Of a DNA stretch of 64,000 bases, positions 42,897 through 52,309 are shown in pieces. The notes beneath the pieces were generated by a model. That model saw only the letters and a list, made by a program, of their open reading frames with translations, made no database searches and had not been told where the DNA came from. How positions within the stretch are numbered: position 1 is the first letter of the stretch; each line of letters begins with the position of its first letter. Source of the stretch: Thermococcus sp. MV5 (lineage in GTDB: Archaea; Methanobacteriota_B; Thermococci; Thermococcales; Thermococcaceae). The stretch covers positions 240,110 through 304,109 of the forward strand of contig NZ_SNUE01000003.1 in NCBI RefSeq assembly GCF_012027425.1. Direction: 5' to 3'. The translations under genes and the position numbers were made by a program.

Positions 42897-43885
42897 TTTT
42901 CCCTCACCCTTGGATCTATTAGAGGATAAATCAACTCTACCACAAGTGTTGCTAAAAGAACAGCCGTTATTATCACGGTGAATATGCCCATAATCAGTGG
43001 ATAATCTCTTGTTCCAAGTGCTTGGGCATACTGATAACCAATCCCTGGGTACCTGAATATACTCTCTGCTAGAGTTGCACCCCCAAACATGAATCCAAGA
43101 GAGATTGCCAAGCTTGTGATCAAAGGTAAAAGAGCGGGTCTCCTTACGTACTTTTTGGCGATTGTTGAATCCTTTAATCCCCTTATTGCTGCAAAACTCA
43201 CGAAATCTTCCTGTATTATTGAAACTGCATTGTTTCTCATCCCCAGGATGTATCCTGCCAGACGCTCAACGCTCAGTGCCATAATTGGGCCTATTGCATG
43301 GTAAAGAACATCCAATATGAATTTTAAATTAAATCCGGGAGTCAAATCTTCGGAATAAGCACCTCCAAGAGGTATTATTCCCCATCTTACTCCTAAGAAA
43401 ATAACTAACAGAATTGCCACGATAAAGCTTGGAAGGGAACTCAAAACGATCCCACCAAAGAACACGGTACTATCCAATTTGGTTCCCCTTTTCCAAGCAG
43501 CATTAGAACCTAAATATACACCGAGTATGAAGCTCAGGAGGAGTGAGATAGAAGCCACAAATATTGTCCAAGGTATAGAACGTGCTATGATTTGATTAAC
43601 ACTCTGCTCATATAGCACGGATGTGCCCAAATTCCCCCTCAGGAGATTTTCAAAATACTGGAAATATCTAACCCAAATGGGAACGGTGGGATTCCAACTT
43701 AAACTGGCTTTAGCCATTTGATAAGCATCCTCAAAGCTGATTCCATAATTTTGCATGTATTGATGGGCAAGCATATAAACGGGATCTCCGGGCATTAAAT
43801 GAACCAAAACAAATGTTATTGTCAAAGCTGCCCAAAGAAAAATGAAAAAGGAAGCAAGCCTTTTTAGGAAATACTTGCCATCCAT
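42893..43885 (-). CDS. Opp-type ABC transporter permease (OppB-like)
   Basis: A 330-residue permease of the OppB/DppB type. The N-terminal FFIFLWAALTITFVLVHLMP with GDPVYML is the family hallmark, followed by an extracytoplasmic loop and five helices, including the EAA-like loop FAAIRGLKDSTIAKKYVRR. ATG 43885 follows GAGGTGAT, 15 bases after the stop of the binding-protein gene. It is the first permease of the set. Confidence 0.92.
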   Translation of the reverse strand: MDGKYFLKRLASFFIFLWAALTITFVLVHLMPGDPVYMLAHQYMQNYGISFEDAYQMAKASLSWNPTVPIWVRYFQYFENLLRGNLGTSVLYEQSVNQIIARSIPWTIFVASISLLLSFILGVYLGSNAAWKRGTKLDSTVFFGGIVLSSLPSFIVAILLVIFLGVRWGIIPLGGAYSEDLTPGFNLKFILDVLYHAIGPIMALSVERLAGYILGMRNNAVSIIQEDFVSFAAIRGLKDSTIAKKYVRRPALLPLITSLAISLGFMFGGATLAESIFRYPGIGYQYAQALGTRDYPLIMGIFTVIITAVLLATLVVELIYPLIDPRVREK

Positions 43886-43900
43886 TATATCACCTCATCT

Positions 43901-45814
43901 TCATCCTGCTGGCTTTAACTGTCCGGTAGTTATTAGGTAGATATAGAATTTTTCAATTCCTCCTGGACAGAGTGACCACAAGGGGTCATCTTTTGAAGGC
44001 CATCCTGTAACAGTACCTCCGTCATTGTAGAAGATCATTATTCTCTTTTCGTATATTGGGACTAATGGCAAGTATTCGTTGCTTATGTATGCCAGCTGCT
44101 CTACAAGCTCTTTGCGTTTTTCTGGATCAGTTTCGAGAGACAGTTTTCTTACTACTTGCTCTGGGGTCAATGCTCCCCAGGGTGTATCAAATGTTTTGTT
44201 GGCCGGGAAGTACGTGACTGCTCGTATATATCCATGTTCTCCGAAAATCCTATCATAACCTGTGTATGGATCTCCACTTCCCCACCAAGCGGCACCAAAT
44301 TCTACTGCCAAATCGAATTCCCCTGCCCTTAAGTTACCTCCATAAATCTGCCCAGGCATCATCTCTGTTTCGACTTTGAATCCAAATGCTTTCAGTTGTT
44401 GGGTAACCTCCTTGGCACCGATTACCCAGTCACTGTAATCTGATCTGACAGCCACTGTGAACTCAACAACTTTTCCATCTGGAGTTCTCCAGTACCCATC
44501 AGCACCTTTTGTATATCCTGCAGACTTTAATATTTCTTCAGCTTTATTGGTGTCATGTGGATACTTCGTAAGCTTGCTAAGGAGGTCTGAAGAAAGCCAT
44601 TTTGGTGCAAATGATTCTAGAACGTTGTGAGCGTAGGTATCTACGGGCAAGGCTGCCCAATAGGACACGTCTGTAACTTTCTTCCTGTCAAGTGCATAAA
44701 CGATGGCCTTTCTTAAGTTTATGTCTTGGAATAATGGGTTCCTGAAGTTAAATACCACCGCAAATTCTCCCAAATCCGTGGGGGTTGTTAATTTGACGTT
44801 TGGATTAAGCTTCATAATTTGGTCTGTGAGATCTTTTGGAGTTGCTGGGTGAGAAGCATCTATTTTTCCAGCCATGAGCATTGCCCATACGGCATCGTTG
44901 GATGACCATCTGTAAACGGTTACTTTCTTAATTTGCATCTTATCCTTTGCCCAGTAGTGTGGGTTCACTTCGAATACCATGACATCCTGCCTTATCGTCT
45001 TTGGAACAAATGCACCAGAAACTATAAACTTCTTCTCTTCCCAAGGCTTGAATTTTTGGAGGCTTTCTTTTAATTCAGATAGAAGAGCTGCAGATTTGTC
45101 TGTTAATTCTTTAGGAGCCTCTTCTCCTTTGCTTGTATAGCTATAAATCTCCCTATTTACCTTAGCGAGCTCTTCCGCTTTTGAAAGCCATTGTCCATAA
45201 ATGTGCTTGGGGACACGAGAAACCTCAGGTCTTGTAAGAAGCTCAATCATACGTGGAATTGTTATTGCCTCACTAGAGACAAACTTGACAGTTTTGTCAT
45301 CTATCTTCTCTACTTTCTCTATGTACAGCCACCTCTTATTAATGGCTTGCTCAAATGTTACAGCTGTTATAATGTCATCAGCTGTAATCGGTTCACCATC
45401 GCTCCACTTAGCATCAGCTCTAAGTTTTACTATCATTGTACTCCCTTCGACATTCCAAGACTCTGCTAATCTTGGTATCCATTCTCCACTTGCTGGGACA
45501 TAGTATGCAAATGGCTCAAATGAAAGCCAGAAGGCAACACCTACACTACCTGGCAAGAATGGATTGCCATGGTATGGGAAGGGCCAGCCTGCTGCTATTC
45601 TAAATTCCCCTACTTTGGGTTTTGCTGAGGTGGTGGGTGTAACCGTCTTTGTTACAACGGTTGTTGTAGTGGTTGGAGTTCCGGACACTGTTTTTGTTAT
45701 GGTAGAGGTAGTTGTTGTTGCTGTGGGGGTTGTCTCCCCTCCTATACACCCAGCCCCCAAAACCAAAAGGGCAATAAAACCTATTGCCAACAAACTATAG
45801 CTTCTGTTTTTCAT
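43901..45814 (-). CDS. Family 5 solute-binding lipoprotein (probable manno-oligosaccharide-binding)
   Basis: A 637-residue extracellular binding protein. The N-terminus has a basic start, hydrophobic core and lipobox LGAGC (Cys23), then a long Thr/Val-rich linker (about residues 27-68) typical of archaeal surface lipoproteins. The mature part is a family 5 (OppA-like) domain with RLAESWNVEGSTMIVKLRAD, WSDGEPITADDIITAVTF and DINLRKAIVYALDRKKV. Family 5 proteins in hyperthermophiles bind peptides or oligosaccharides. The neighbouring GH1, GH130 and ManA genes favour beta-manno-oligosaccharides, an inference. A 9-base palindrome lies upstream of its TATA. Confidence 0.88.
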   Translation of the reverse strand: MKNRSYSLLAIGFIALLVLGAGCIGGETTPTATTTTSTITKTVSGTPTTTTTVVTKTVTPTTSAKPKVGEFRIAAGWPFPYHGNPFLPGSVGVAFWLSFEPFAYYVPASGEWIPRLAESWNVEGSTMIVKLRADAKWSDGEPITADDIITAVTFEQAINKRWLYIEKVEKIDDKTVKFVSSEAITIPRMIELLTRPEVSRVPKHIYGQWLSKAEELAKVNREIYSYTSKGEEAPKELTDKSAALLSELKESLQKFKPWEEKKFIVSGAFVPKTIRQDVMVFEVNPHYWAKDKMQIKKVTVYRWSSNDAVWAMLMAGKIDASHPATPKDLTDQIMKLNPNVKLTTPTDLGEFAVVFNFRNPLFQDINLRKAIVYALDRKKVTDVSYWAALPVDTYAHNVLESFAPKWLSSDLLSKLTKYPHDTNKAEEILKSAGYTKGADGYWRTPDGKVVEFTVAVRSDYSDWVIGAKEVTQQLKAFGFKVETEMMPGQIYGGNLRAGEFDLAVEFGAAWWGSGDPYTGYDRIFGEHGYIRAVTYFPANKTFDTPWGALTPEQVVRKLSLETDPEKRKELVEQLAYISNEYLPLVPIYEKRIMIFYNDGGTVTGWPSKDDPLWSLCPGGIEKFYIYLITTGQLKPAG

Positions 45815-45877
45815 ATCACACCACCAGATACATCTTCAAGAAATAATTAACCATTGTTAGGTAATATAAGTTTTTCT

Positions 45878-45903
45878 ATAAACAACAACTTTTAGTTGTT
45901 TAT
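45878..45903. promoter_or_regulatory. Palindromic candidate operator upstream of binding-protein gene
   Basis: ATAAACAAC at 45878-45886 and GTTGTTTAT at 45895-45903 form a perfect 9-base inverted repeat with an 8-base spacer. It lies just upstream of a TATA-like ACTTATATTA (minus strand, about 45871-45862) that is correctly placed for the transporter operon. Location before the TATA box would suit an activator, or a repressor that blocks TBP. No other function is seen in the 200-base gap to 46015. Confidence 0.5.
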
Positions 45904-46015
45904 TTTATAAATATGAATCTTTAAAACCTCAAGCATAGCGTTAAGATATTCAGAAAAGAAGATCGCAAATTTCGAAGGAACCTAAAGCTCAGAACTATGA
46001 TTTAAACTTTGTGAT

Positions 46016-46741
46016 TCAGCCGAGGATTTCATCTATTGAATTTATATTCCTAGCCCTTGGATGGTTAAGCTCACCAATTATGAAAGCAAAATCCACGACA
46101 TCGAACATCGGAAAATCATTAAACCCATCGCCGACGGCGTAACTTTCCACCTTTTCGATTTTTGAGTATAAATCTATGAGCATTTTTACTGCTTTTCCCT
46201 TATCAGTGTTTCCGGTAACGTTGTAAAACCTGCTGCCTTTTGTAACTTTAAGCCCCCTCTGCTCTATAACTTCTTGAAACCCTTTTCTTTCCCATTTGAA
46301 GATTGTTTCCGAGTACTCCCTCTTCACAGCCAGTTCCGCTAGTTCTTTTGGTAAGCCAGTAAACTCGATAATCTCATTGATGGTTGAATTTCCGTAGTAC
46401 TTCAACCTAAAATGCTCTTCTATCTCATCCAGCACCCTTTTTATGGTTTCATACCTTGTTCCAAGTTCGATGACATGATAATATTCGTCCTCTCGGGTAA
46501 AGGGGAAATCAAAGCTGAAATACCCCTTTGGGATATAGATCGCACTTCCATTCTCTACTATGAAGGGATCCCCCACATTTAAGGCACTTCTGTAGTATTC
46601 CTGCTCCTTCCGGGTCTTTGAAGAATTGAAGACTAACCTAAAGCCTCTCTTTTTGAGCTCTCGCACTACTCCTTTGGCAGGTTCAGGGGAATAATCATCC
46701 CCAAGGAGGGTTTTATCGAGATCTAGGAAAATAACTTTCAT
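46016..46741 (-). CDS. mpgP: Mannosyl-3-phosphoglycerate phosphatase
   Basis: A 241-residue HAD phosphatase (Cof-type cap) that removes phosphate from mannosyl-3-phosphoglycerate to give mannosylglycerate, a heat- and salt-protective solute. Motif I is [10 protein letters not shown] (Asp7/Asp9), motif II NSSKTR, the cap holds [12 protein letters not shown], and motifs III/IV are [18 protein letters not shown] and [11 protein letters not shown]. It overlaps mpgS by 4 bases. In P. horikoshii the next gene is manC, whereas here the next gene on this strand is the start of the mannan transporter operon, and manC lies 23 kb away. Confidence 0.93.
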   Translation of the reverse strand: MKVIFLDLDKTLLGDDYSPEPAKGVVRELKKRGFRLVFNSSKTRKEQEYYRSALNVGDPFIVENGSAIYIPKGYFSFDFPFTREDEYYHVIELGTRYETIKRVLDEIEEHFRLKYYGNSTINEIIEFTGLPKELAELAVKREYSETIFKWERKGFQEVIEQRGLKVTKGSRFYNVTGNTDKGKAVKMLIDLYSKIEKVESYAVGDGFNDFPMFDVVDFAFIIGELNHPRARNINSIDEILG

Positions 46742-47922
46742 AAATCAAACCTCAGTAGAGTCTCTTGATGGGTCTCTAATGTTTTCATCCACTTTTTAAT
46801 GTCTATGTCTTTTATGGGCCTCATGACTCGTGGTTTTGGAGGTTCTTCGGTTTCTCCTAATATCCCATGCATTCTGAGGTCCTCAAGAATACTCTTTCTC
46901 AACCTTTCTGAGGCAAGTTTTGAGTGATATATGGTGGTTAATGAAAGCAAGGCCATCTCTTTTACATGTTGCTGGCCCTTGTCTTCGTGGAAGTGAGGAT
47001 TTAGAGTTTCTAGTTGGAAAATCTCTACTCCTTGATCAAAGATATCTTGGGCCTCCTCCACGTTTTCCCATGCACCAAAACGTTCTAGGAGATAAACTAT
47101 TTCGTATGGTTCTATTGAATAGCCTGTGGAAAACGGTAAGATTTCTGCAAGCTTCATTGTCATGGCGTGTTCTCCCGCATTTCCAGTCACCATAATAGTG
47201 GTTTCAAACGTGGTTTTCTCACTTATGAGTTGATTTAGATAGCGATTTGTTATCTCACTTACCCGCCCCCACTTTTTGAAGTAGAGTGTCCCTTTACTTA
47301 CCTTGGGTTTATGCCTCCAATGAAGTCTCACCATTGCATAGTCGCTTTCACTCATCAGGAAACCGGCAGCATAATCCTTAACATACTCGTTAACGGCTCC
47401 TGGAATATAATTATCAGCATCAACAAAGCCAACGTATTTGGCACCTACAGCTTTTGCGAGTAATATTCCCAAAAGCATCCCTTCGCCCTTTCCATTTCTT
47501 ACAAGTCCTTTTTCATCAAGAATGTCCTCATACCCAACCTCTTTAAACGCCTCTCCTAATCCAGGATCTTTTTGATGAATCATCAAAACCTTTGAGTGAG
47601 TTAGATTACAAAAGTGTTTTACCAGGTCTACTTCTTGTTTAAATCGGTTAGGTCCCTTTCTCTTGCTGTTGGAAACTATGATGATGGGTGATTTATGAGG
47701 AATTGCTTTTAACACACCATCAACAAGATGAAGCTTTTCATTTTTCATAGGGACAACTATTGCCATTTCTCCAATAACTTTGTATATATCCCCTCTAGGA
47801 ATATTTTGTACTGTAAACATTGGAACATCCTCAGTTTCAGTATCCATCTTAATGACTTTTTGTAACTCGTAAATTTTCACCGCTCCAAAGATTTCCTTGT
47901 AAACTGGAGCCTCTAAAAGCAT
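46738..47922 (-). CDS. mpgS: Mannosyl-3-phosphoglycerate synthase (GT55)
   Basis: A 394-residue retaining glycosyltransferase that joins GDP-mannose to 3-phosphoglycerate. The metal-binding DxD-type motif is [11 protein letters not shown] (about residues 165-175), preceded by the nucleotide-binding [20 protein letters not shown] and [12 protein letters not shown] segments. [19 protein letters not shown] and [10 protein letters not shown] are conserved in the family as I recall it. The N-terminal length is normal. The start has AGGAGGTGA upstream. It is the first gene of a coupled pair with mpgP; its substrate GDP-mannose comes from ManC (21393-22775). Confidence 0.94.
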   Translation of the reverse strand: MLLEAPVYKEIFGAVKIYELQKVIKMDTETEDVPMFTVQNIPRGDIYKVIGEMAIVVPMKNEKLHLVDGVLKAIPHKSPIIIVSNSKRKGPNRFKQEVDLVKHFCNLTHSKVLMIHQKDPGLGEAFKEVGYEDILDEKGLVRNGKGEGMLLGILLAKAVGAKYVGFVDADNYIPGAVNEYVKDYAAGFLMSESDYAMVRLHWRHKPKVSKGTLYFKKWGRVSEITNRYLNQLISEKTTFETTIMVTGNAGEHAMTMKLAEILPFSTGYSIEPYEIVYLLERFGAWENVEEAQDIFDQGVEIFQLETLNPHFHEDKGQQHVKEMALLSLTTIYHSKLASERLRKSILEDLRMHGILGETEEPPKPRVMRPIKDIDIKKWMKTLETHQETLLRFDL

Positions 47923-48038
47923 ATTCTCACCTCCTAGGTGATTATAAGGAGCAGAATAATCAAAAACACTCTGCCAAATACTCTTTGTTTTCCCCTATAT
48001 ATAAATTTTACTCTAAGTTAGAAAAATAAGAAAAAAGC

Positions 48039-49445
<1,407 letters not shown>

Positions 49446-49528
49446 TTATCACCTCCAGTGTTATTATGCTCTCAAAATTAATAAACATTCCGAGGGCAAA
49501 CCTCAAAAGGTTCTTTAATAATTCTTGA

Positions 49529-49678
49529 ATGATGATCATTAGAGGAATTGGCCTAGACTCATCCGCTAAAATAGCATTTCAAAGCCATGCTCATACAGAT
49601 CATTTCGTTAGTGGGGGAATTATAATTTCAACAAAGGCCACAAAATTTCTCAGCCATCTTAAAAAAGGAGGGTTTTAA
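49529..49678 (+). pseudogene. 5' fragment of an MBL-fold exonuclease-like gene, split by a TnpB element
   Basis: ATG 49529 (in-frame second ATG 49532) reads GIGLDSSAKIAFQSHAHTDH then FVSGGIIISTKATKFLSHLK, ending at TAA 49676. HAHTDH is the metal-binding HxHxDH of beta-lactamase-fold nucleases related to mRNA 3'-end-processing factors. The frame stops just at the left boundary of the TnpB element. The continuing C-terminal part begins at 51019. With only 48 residues this fragment keeps the first metal motif but no complete active site. Confidence 0.75.
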
Positions 49679-51018
49679 AAACTCCTCACGGAGGTTGAGA
49701 ACGAGTGAAACTGACCAGGACAGTCGTCCTTGAGAGCCTCTCACTCACGGGGAAGAAATTCAACGCCATAAAAGAGGTCTATGATGAATACTCTGAAATA
49801 CTCACCTTTCTCACCGACTACGCTGTCAAGAATCACGTGAAGAGCCATCTAAAACTGAGAAAACTCTTCTACGGAAAACTCAAGGAAGAGTATGACTTGC
49901 CAACGCACTATTATTATACTGTTTGCCAAGACGCGGTGACGAGGGCAAAAAGTTTCCTTAAACTGAAGAGGAAGGGCAGGACTAAAACCGAGAGACCTGT
50001 CATCAAAAGGGTTTCCATTTGGTTGGATGACGTTCTCTGGGATTACAAGAAGTTCCCACAGTTCAACACTCTCAAGGACGGGAAGAAAATCCTCATAATT
50101 CGATTATCGACGCATAAGGGCACGATAAAACTCCCGCTGAAACCACATAAACTGTTCTTCAAGTATCTTGAGGAAGGCTGGAAAATTAAACCAGGCGTGA
50201 AACTCCGCATCGTTTAGGGGGAGGGGAAAGTCCTCGCTTACTTTGTCTTTAAGAGGGAGTTCAACGAGGCCGAGATAACTAGAAGGTTCCTCAGCGTGGA
50301 TTACAATGCAGACAACGTTTCCTTTGGCACGGGCGGGTTTTTAATCCAAGTCAGTCCTGACTTGGGGAGAATGACGAGGCTTTACTCTGATGTTAGAAAA
50401 ATGGTTCAGGAGAAGTATTCAGTTGGGTGGAAGAGGAAACTCTCCTCTGGAAAGGGGAAGTTTCTCCTCAAGAAGTTTGGCCAGCGGAAGAGGAATAAGA
50501 GGATTGATTTGCAGAGGAAACTTGCGAAGAGGCTGGTCGAAGTCGCTAAAGAATTGAAGGCCACAATAGTTCTTGAGGACGTTCCGAAGAACTTCAACCA
50601 GAAAATAACAGTTAAGAGACGGAAGAGTGAGAAACGGTTGAGAGATACTCTTCATAACATTGGGTTAAACGGTTTTCAGCGGTTCGTCCTTGAGAAGGCA
50701 GTTGAGTGTGGTGTTCCCGTAGTTTTTGTCAATCCTTCTTATTCATCGCAGGTTTGTCCTCGTTGTGGCGCGTTTAGAGTTAAACCTGATGATGACGCTC
50801 TGCGTCGGAGGGTTTTCACCTGCCCCGTCTGTGGGTTCTCTCTGGATAGGGATTTTGTTGCGGTGTTGAACTTGCTGGGGCTGTTTCCGTTCAGTCCGAA
50901 GGCCAATGAAGTGTTGGGAGAGGAACCGGTGGTCCCAGTGAACCTGACACTTGAGGCTAACCTCCTGCACCACAGGAACTCGTTAGTAGTGATTAGTCAA
51001 GGAATGCAACAAAAATAG
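49669..51018 (+). mobile_element. TnpB-only IS200/IS605-group element
   Basis: A solitary tnpB without tnpA. The left boundary lies near 49669-49690, where the split MBL gene ends and a small stem CTCC-tcac-GGAG (49683-49694) precedes the tnpB start. The right boundary lies at or near the tnpB stop at 51016-51018, since MBL-like coding resumes at 51019. No AAAGCC-hairpin-GGAGGTCAG right end follows tnpB, so the right end seems trimmed; a similar end lies 870 bases downstream at 51884 beyond gcvH. It probably needed a TnpA in trans to move. Confidence 0.7.
49705..51018 (+). pseudogene. tnpB: TnpB RNA-guided nuclease with one in-frame amber stop
   Basis: The reading frame from GTG 49705 to TAG 51016 spans 437 codons and is broken only by TAG at 50215-50217 (codon 171). 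After it the same frame goes on GEGKVLAYFVFKREFNEAEI. All RuvC-type catalytic positions are present downstream: Asp in VDYNADN (codon 199), Glu in IVLEDVPKNF (codon 291) and Asp in LDRDFVAVLNL. The zinc-ribbon CPRCGAF and CPVCGF (codons 351-376) is intact. So one base change separates it from an intact gene. Thermococcales are not known to use TAG as a sense codon, so it is called a pseudogene; two separate fragments or readthrough cannot be excluded. Confidence 0.85.
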
Positions 51019-51372
51019 GTGCAGGAGGAAACGGTTTCACGAGATATACTGAAAGTTGCCAAAGTCTATGAGAAATTTGGAATAAAGTTCCATAATATCT
51101 CAAAGGATGGGGAGGTTTTAATTAGTGGCTTTAAGAATCAAACGTTGTTTAATGAGGTCCATTCATCAGGACTTTTTGTTTCTGGATTTGGGGATTTGAA
51201 ATTAAGCAATCATGCGGACTTTTGGGAGCTTATAAGAATAATTGAGACAGTTAAACCTGAGAAGATCTATACTCGCTATGGATATGCTGGAGAATTTGCT
51301 AGAATCCTGAGAGGTTTGGAGTATGATGCTAAACCATTAGAAGATGTTCTTTTTTCGGGAGAATTAATTTAA
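51019..51372 (+). pseudogene. 3' fragment of the split MBL-fold exonuclease-like gene
   Basis: Directly after the tnpB stop a GTG-initiated frame of 117 codons reads VAKVYEKFGIKFHNISKDGE ... SSGLFVSGFGDLKLSNHADF then WELIRIIETVKPEKIYTRYG. LSNHADF is the late metal-binding His/Asp motif of beta-CASP/MBL nucleases (SxHAD), which complements HAHTDH of the 5' fragment at 49529. The two pieces total about 165 residues, shorter than I expect for this family, so a middle part with the remaining ligands may have been deleted. Whether this fragment is still translated is unknown. Confidence 0.75.
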
Positions 51373-51383
51373 AGAGGGGAAAA

Positions 51384-51788
51384 TCAGAGAGATTCTAAAT
51401 ATTCAGCATACTTTTCAGCTACCATGAGCTCGTTTAGTTCTTCTTCTAGGTTGCTTGGTTTTATCTTGACAATCCACGCTTCATAGGGTTCTTCGTTGAT
51501 TTTTTCTGGGGTATCTTCGAGTTCTTCATTAACTTCGATAATCTCCCCACTAACTGGTGCATAAACTTCACTTACTGCCTTGACACTCTCTACTTCACAA
51601 AGAACATCGCCTTTTGAAACTTCTTTTCCAATTTCGGGGAGCTCTACATAGGCTAAATCGCCAAGTTCTTTTTGTGCATAATCACTTATTCCTATTAAAA
51701 CGGTTCCATCCTCCATTACCTGGGCCCATTCGTGGTCCTTGGTGTAGTAAAGTCCCTCTTTAACCTTATATTCTCCGACCTCAATCAT
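51384..51788 (-). CDS. gcvH: Glycine cleavage system H-like lipoyl protein
   Basis: A 134-residue lipoyl-domain protein. The lipoylation lysine K70 lies in CEVESVKAVSEVYAPVSGE, and the GDLAYVELPEIG and PYEAWIVKIKP segments are as in GcvH. It carries the aminomethyl group in the glycine cleavage system; no gcvP or gcvT is in the window, so it may work with unlinked genes or, as an orphan H protein, in another lipoyl-based reaction. ATG 51788 is preferred, with GGTGAT upstream, over GTG 51800. Convergent with the split MBL gene. Confidence 0.9.
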   Translation of the reverse strand: MIEVGEYKVKEGLYYTKDHEWAQVMEDGTVLIGISDYAQKELGDLAYVELPEIGKEVSKGDVLCEVESVKAVSEVYAPVSGEIIEVNEELEDTPEKINEEPYEAWIVKIKPSNLEEELNELMVAEKYAEYLESL

Positions 51789-51883
51789 ACTAATCACCAT
51801 AGCGTTTTATAGCTGAAAAACATTTAAATCTTTTCCTAATTGTATCACTTTTGAGCAAAATGTATTATTAGATTGATATCTTT

Positions 51884-52077
51884 TCAAGTCTCGTCCTTCA
51901 GGGAGGGGAGGAGGTCAGTTTCATTTCCGTTGTGCTTTTTGTAACAAGATATTCAAAAGCAGTCTTTGAAGACTTTGAAAATAGAAAAAAAGAACCTGAA
52001 GTGAAGACACTTTCCTAGAGACATTTACTTTTTTCCAAACTAACTTTCCCTCCGTCCTAAAGAGCAAGGCTTGAATT
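51884..52077. repeat. Pair of inward-facing transposon-end-like hairpins (copies D and F) around a gene remnant
   Basis: Copy D (plus, 51884-51919) reads TCAAGTCTCGTCCTTCAGGG then AGGGGAGGAGGTCAGT. Copy F (minus, 52077-52040) reads AATTCAAGCCTTGCTCTTTA then GGACGGAGGGAAAGTTAG. Both follow the AAGCC-hairpin-GGAGGTCAG layout and face each other. Between them 51914-52018 codes for SVVLFVTRYSKAVFEDFENR followed by KKEPEVKTLS and a TAG, which looks like the C-terminus of a membrane protein without its gene. The rest of the 509-base gap (to 52309) shows no gene, only the leuS promoter TATA-like CTTTTAAAAAG at 52269-52279. Confidence 0.5.
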
Positions 52078-52309
52078 TTTATGTTCTCATCTCTCCCTTA
52101 GAGGAGGATAGAAATGATCTTCCAAAAGATTTAAATATCCTAATGTCAAGATAAAGCCCGATGCTTATGAGGGGGGATCGAGTTCTCCATAGTACAGCAT
52201 TCCTCTTACACTGACTTTATTAGCTTACCCCCTAGCTTTAACTCCAGCTCTTTTTGGTGTGGGCAAACTCTTTTAAAAAGCATTTTTAACAACCCAAGGA
52301 GGTTAGAGT

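Noticed and set aside
45564..45800. Val/Thr-rich plus-strand frame
   Set aside because: It is the complement of the Thr-rich linker of the binding lipoprotein.
50215..50217. TAG in tnpB read as pyrrolysine
   Set aside because: No methylamine genes or other sign of pyrrolysine use is present, and Thermococcales are not known to encode it. Treated as a nonsense mutation.
52130..52309. Possible small RNA between the repeat pair and leuS
   Set aside because: I looked for C/D-box (RTGATGA...CTGA) and H/ACA features and found no convincing set; only a promoter-like element near 52270.
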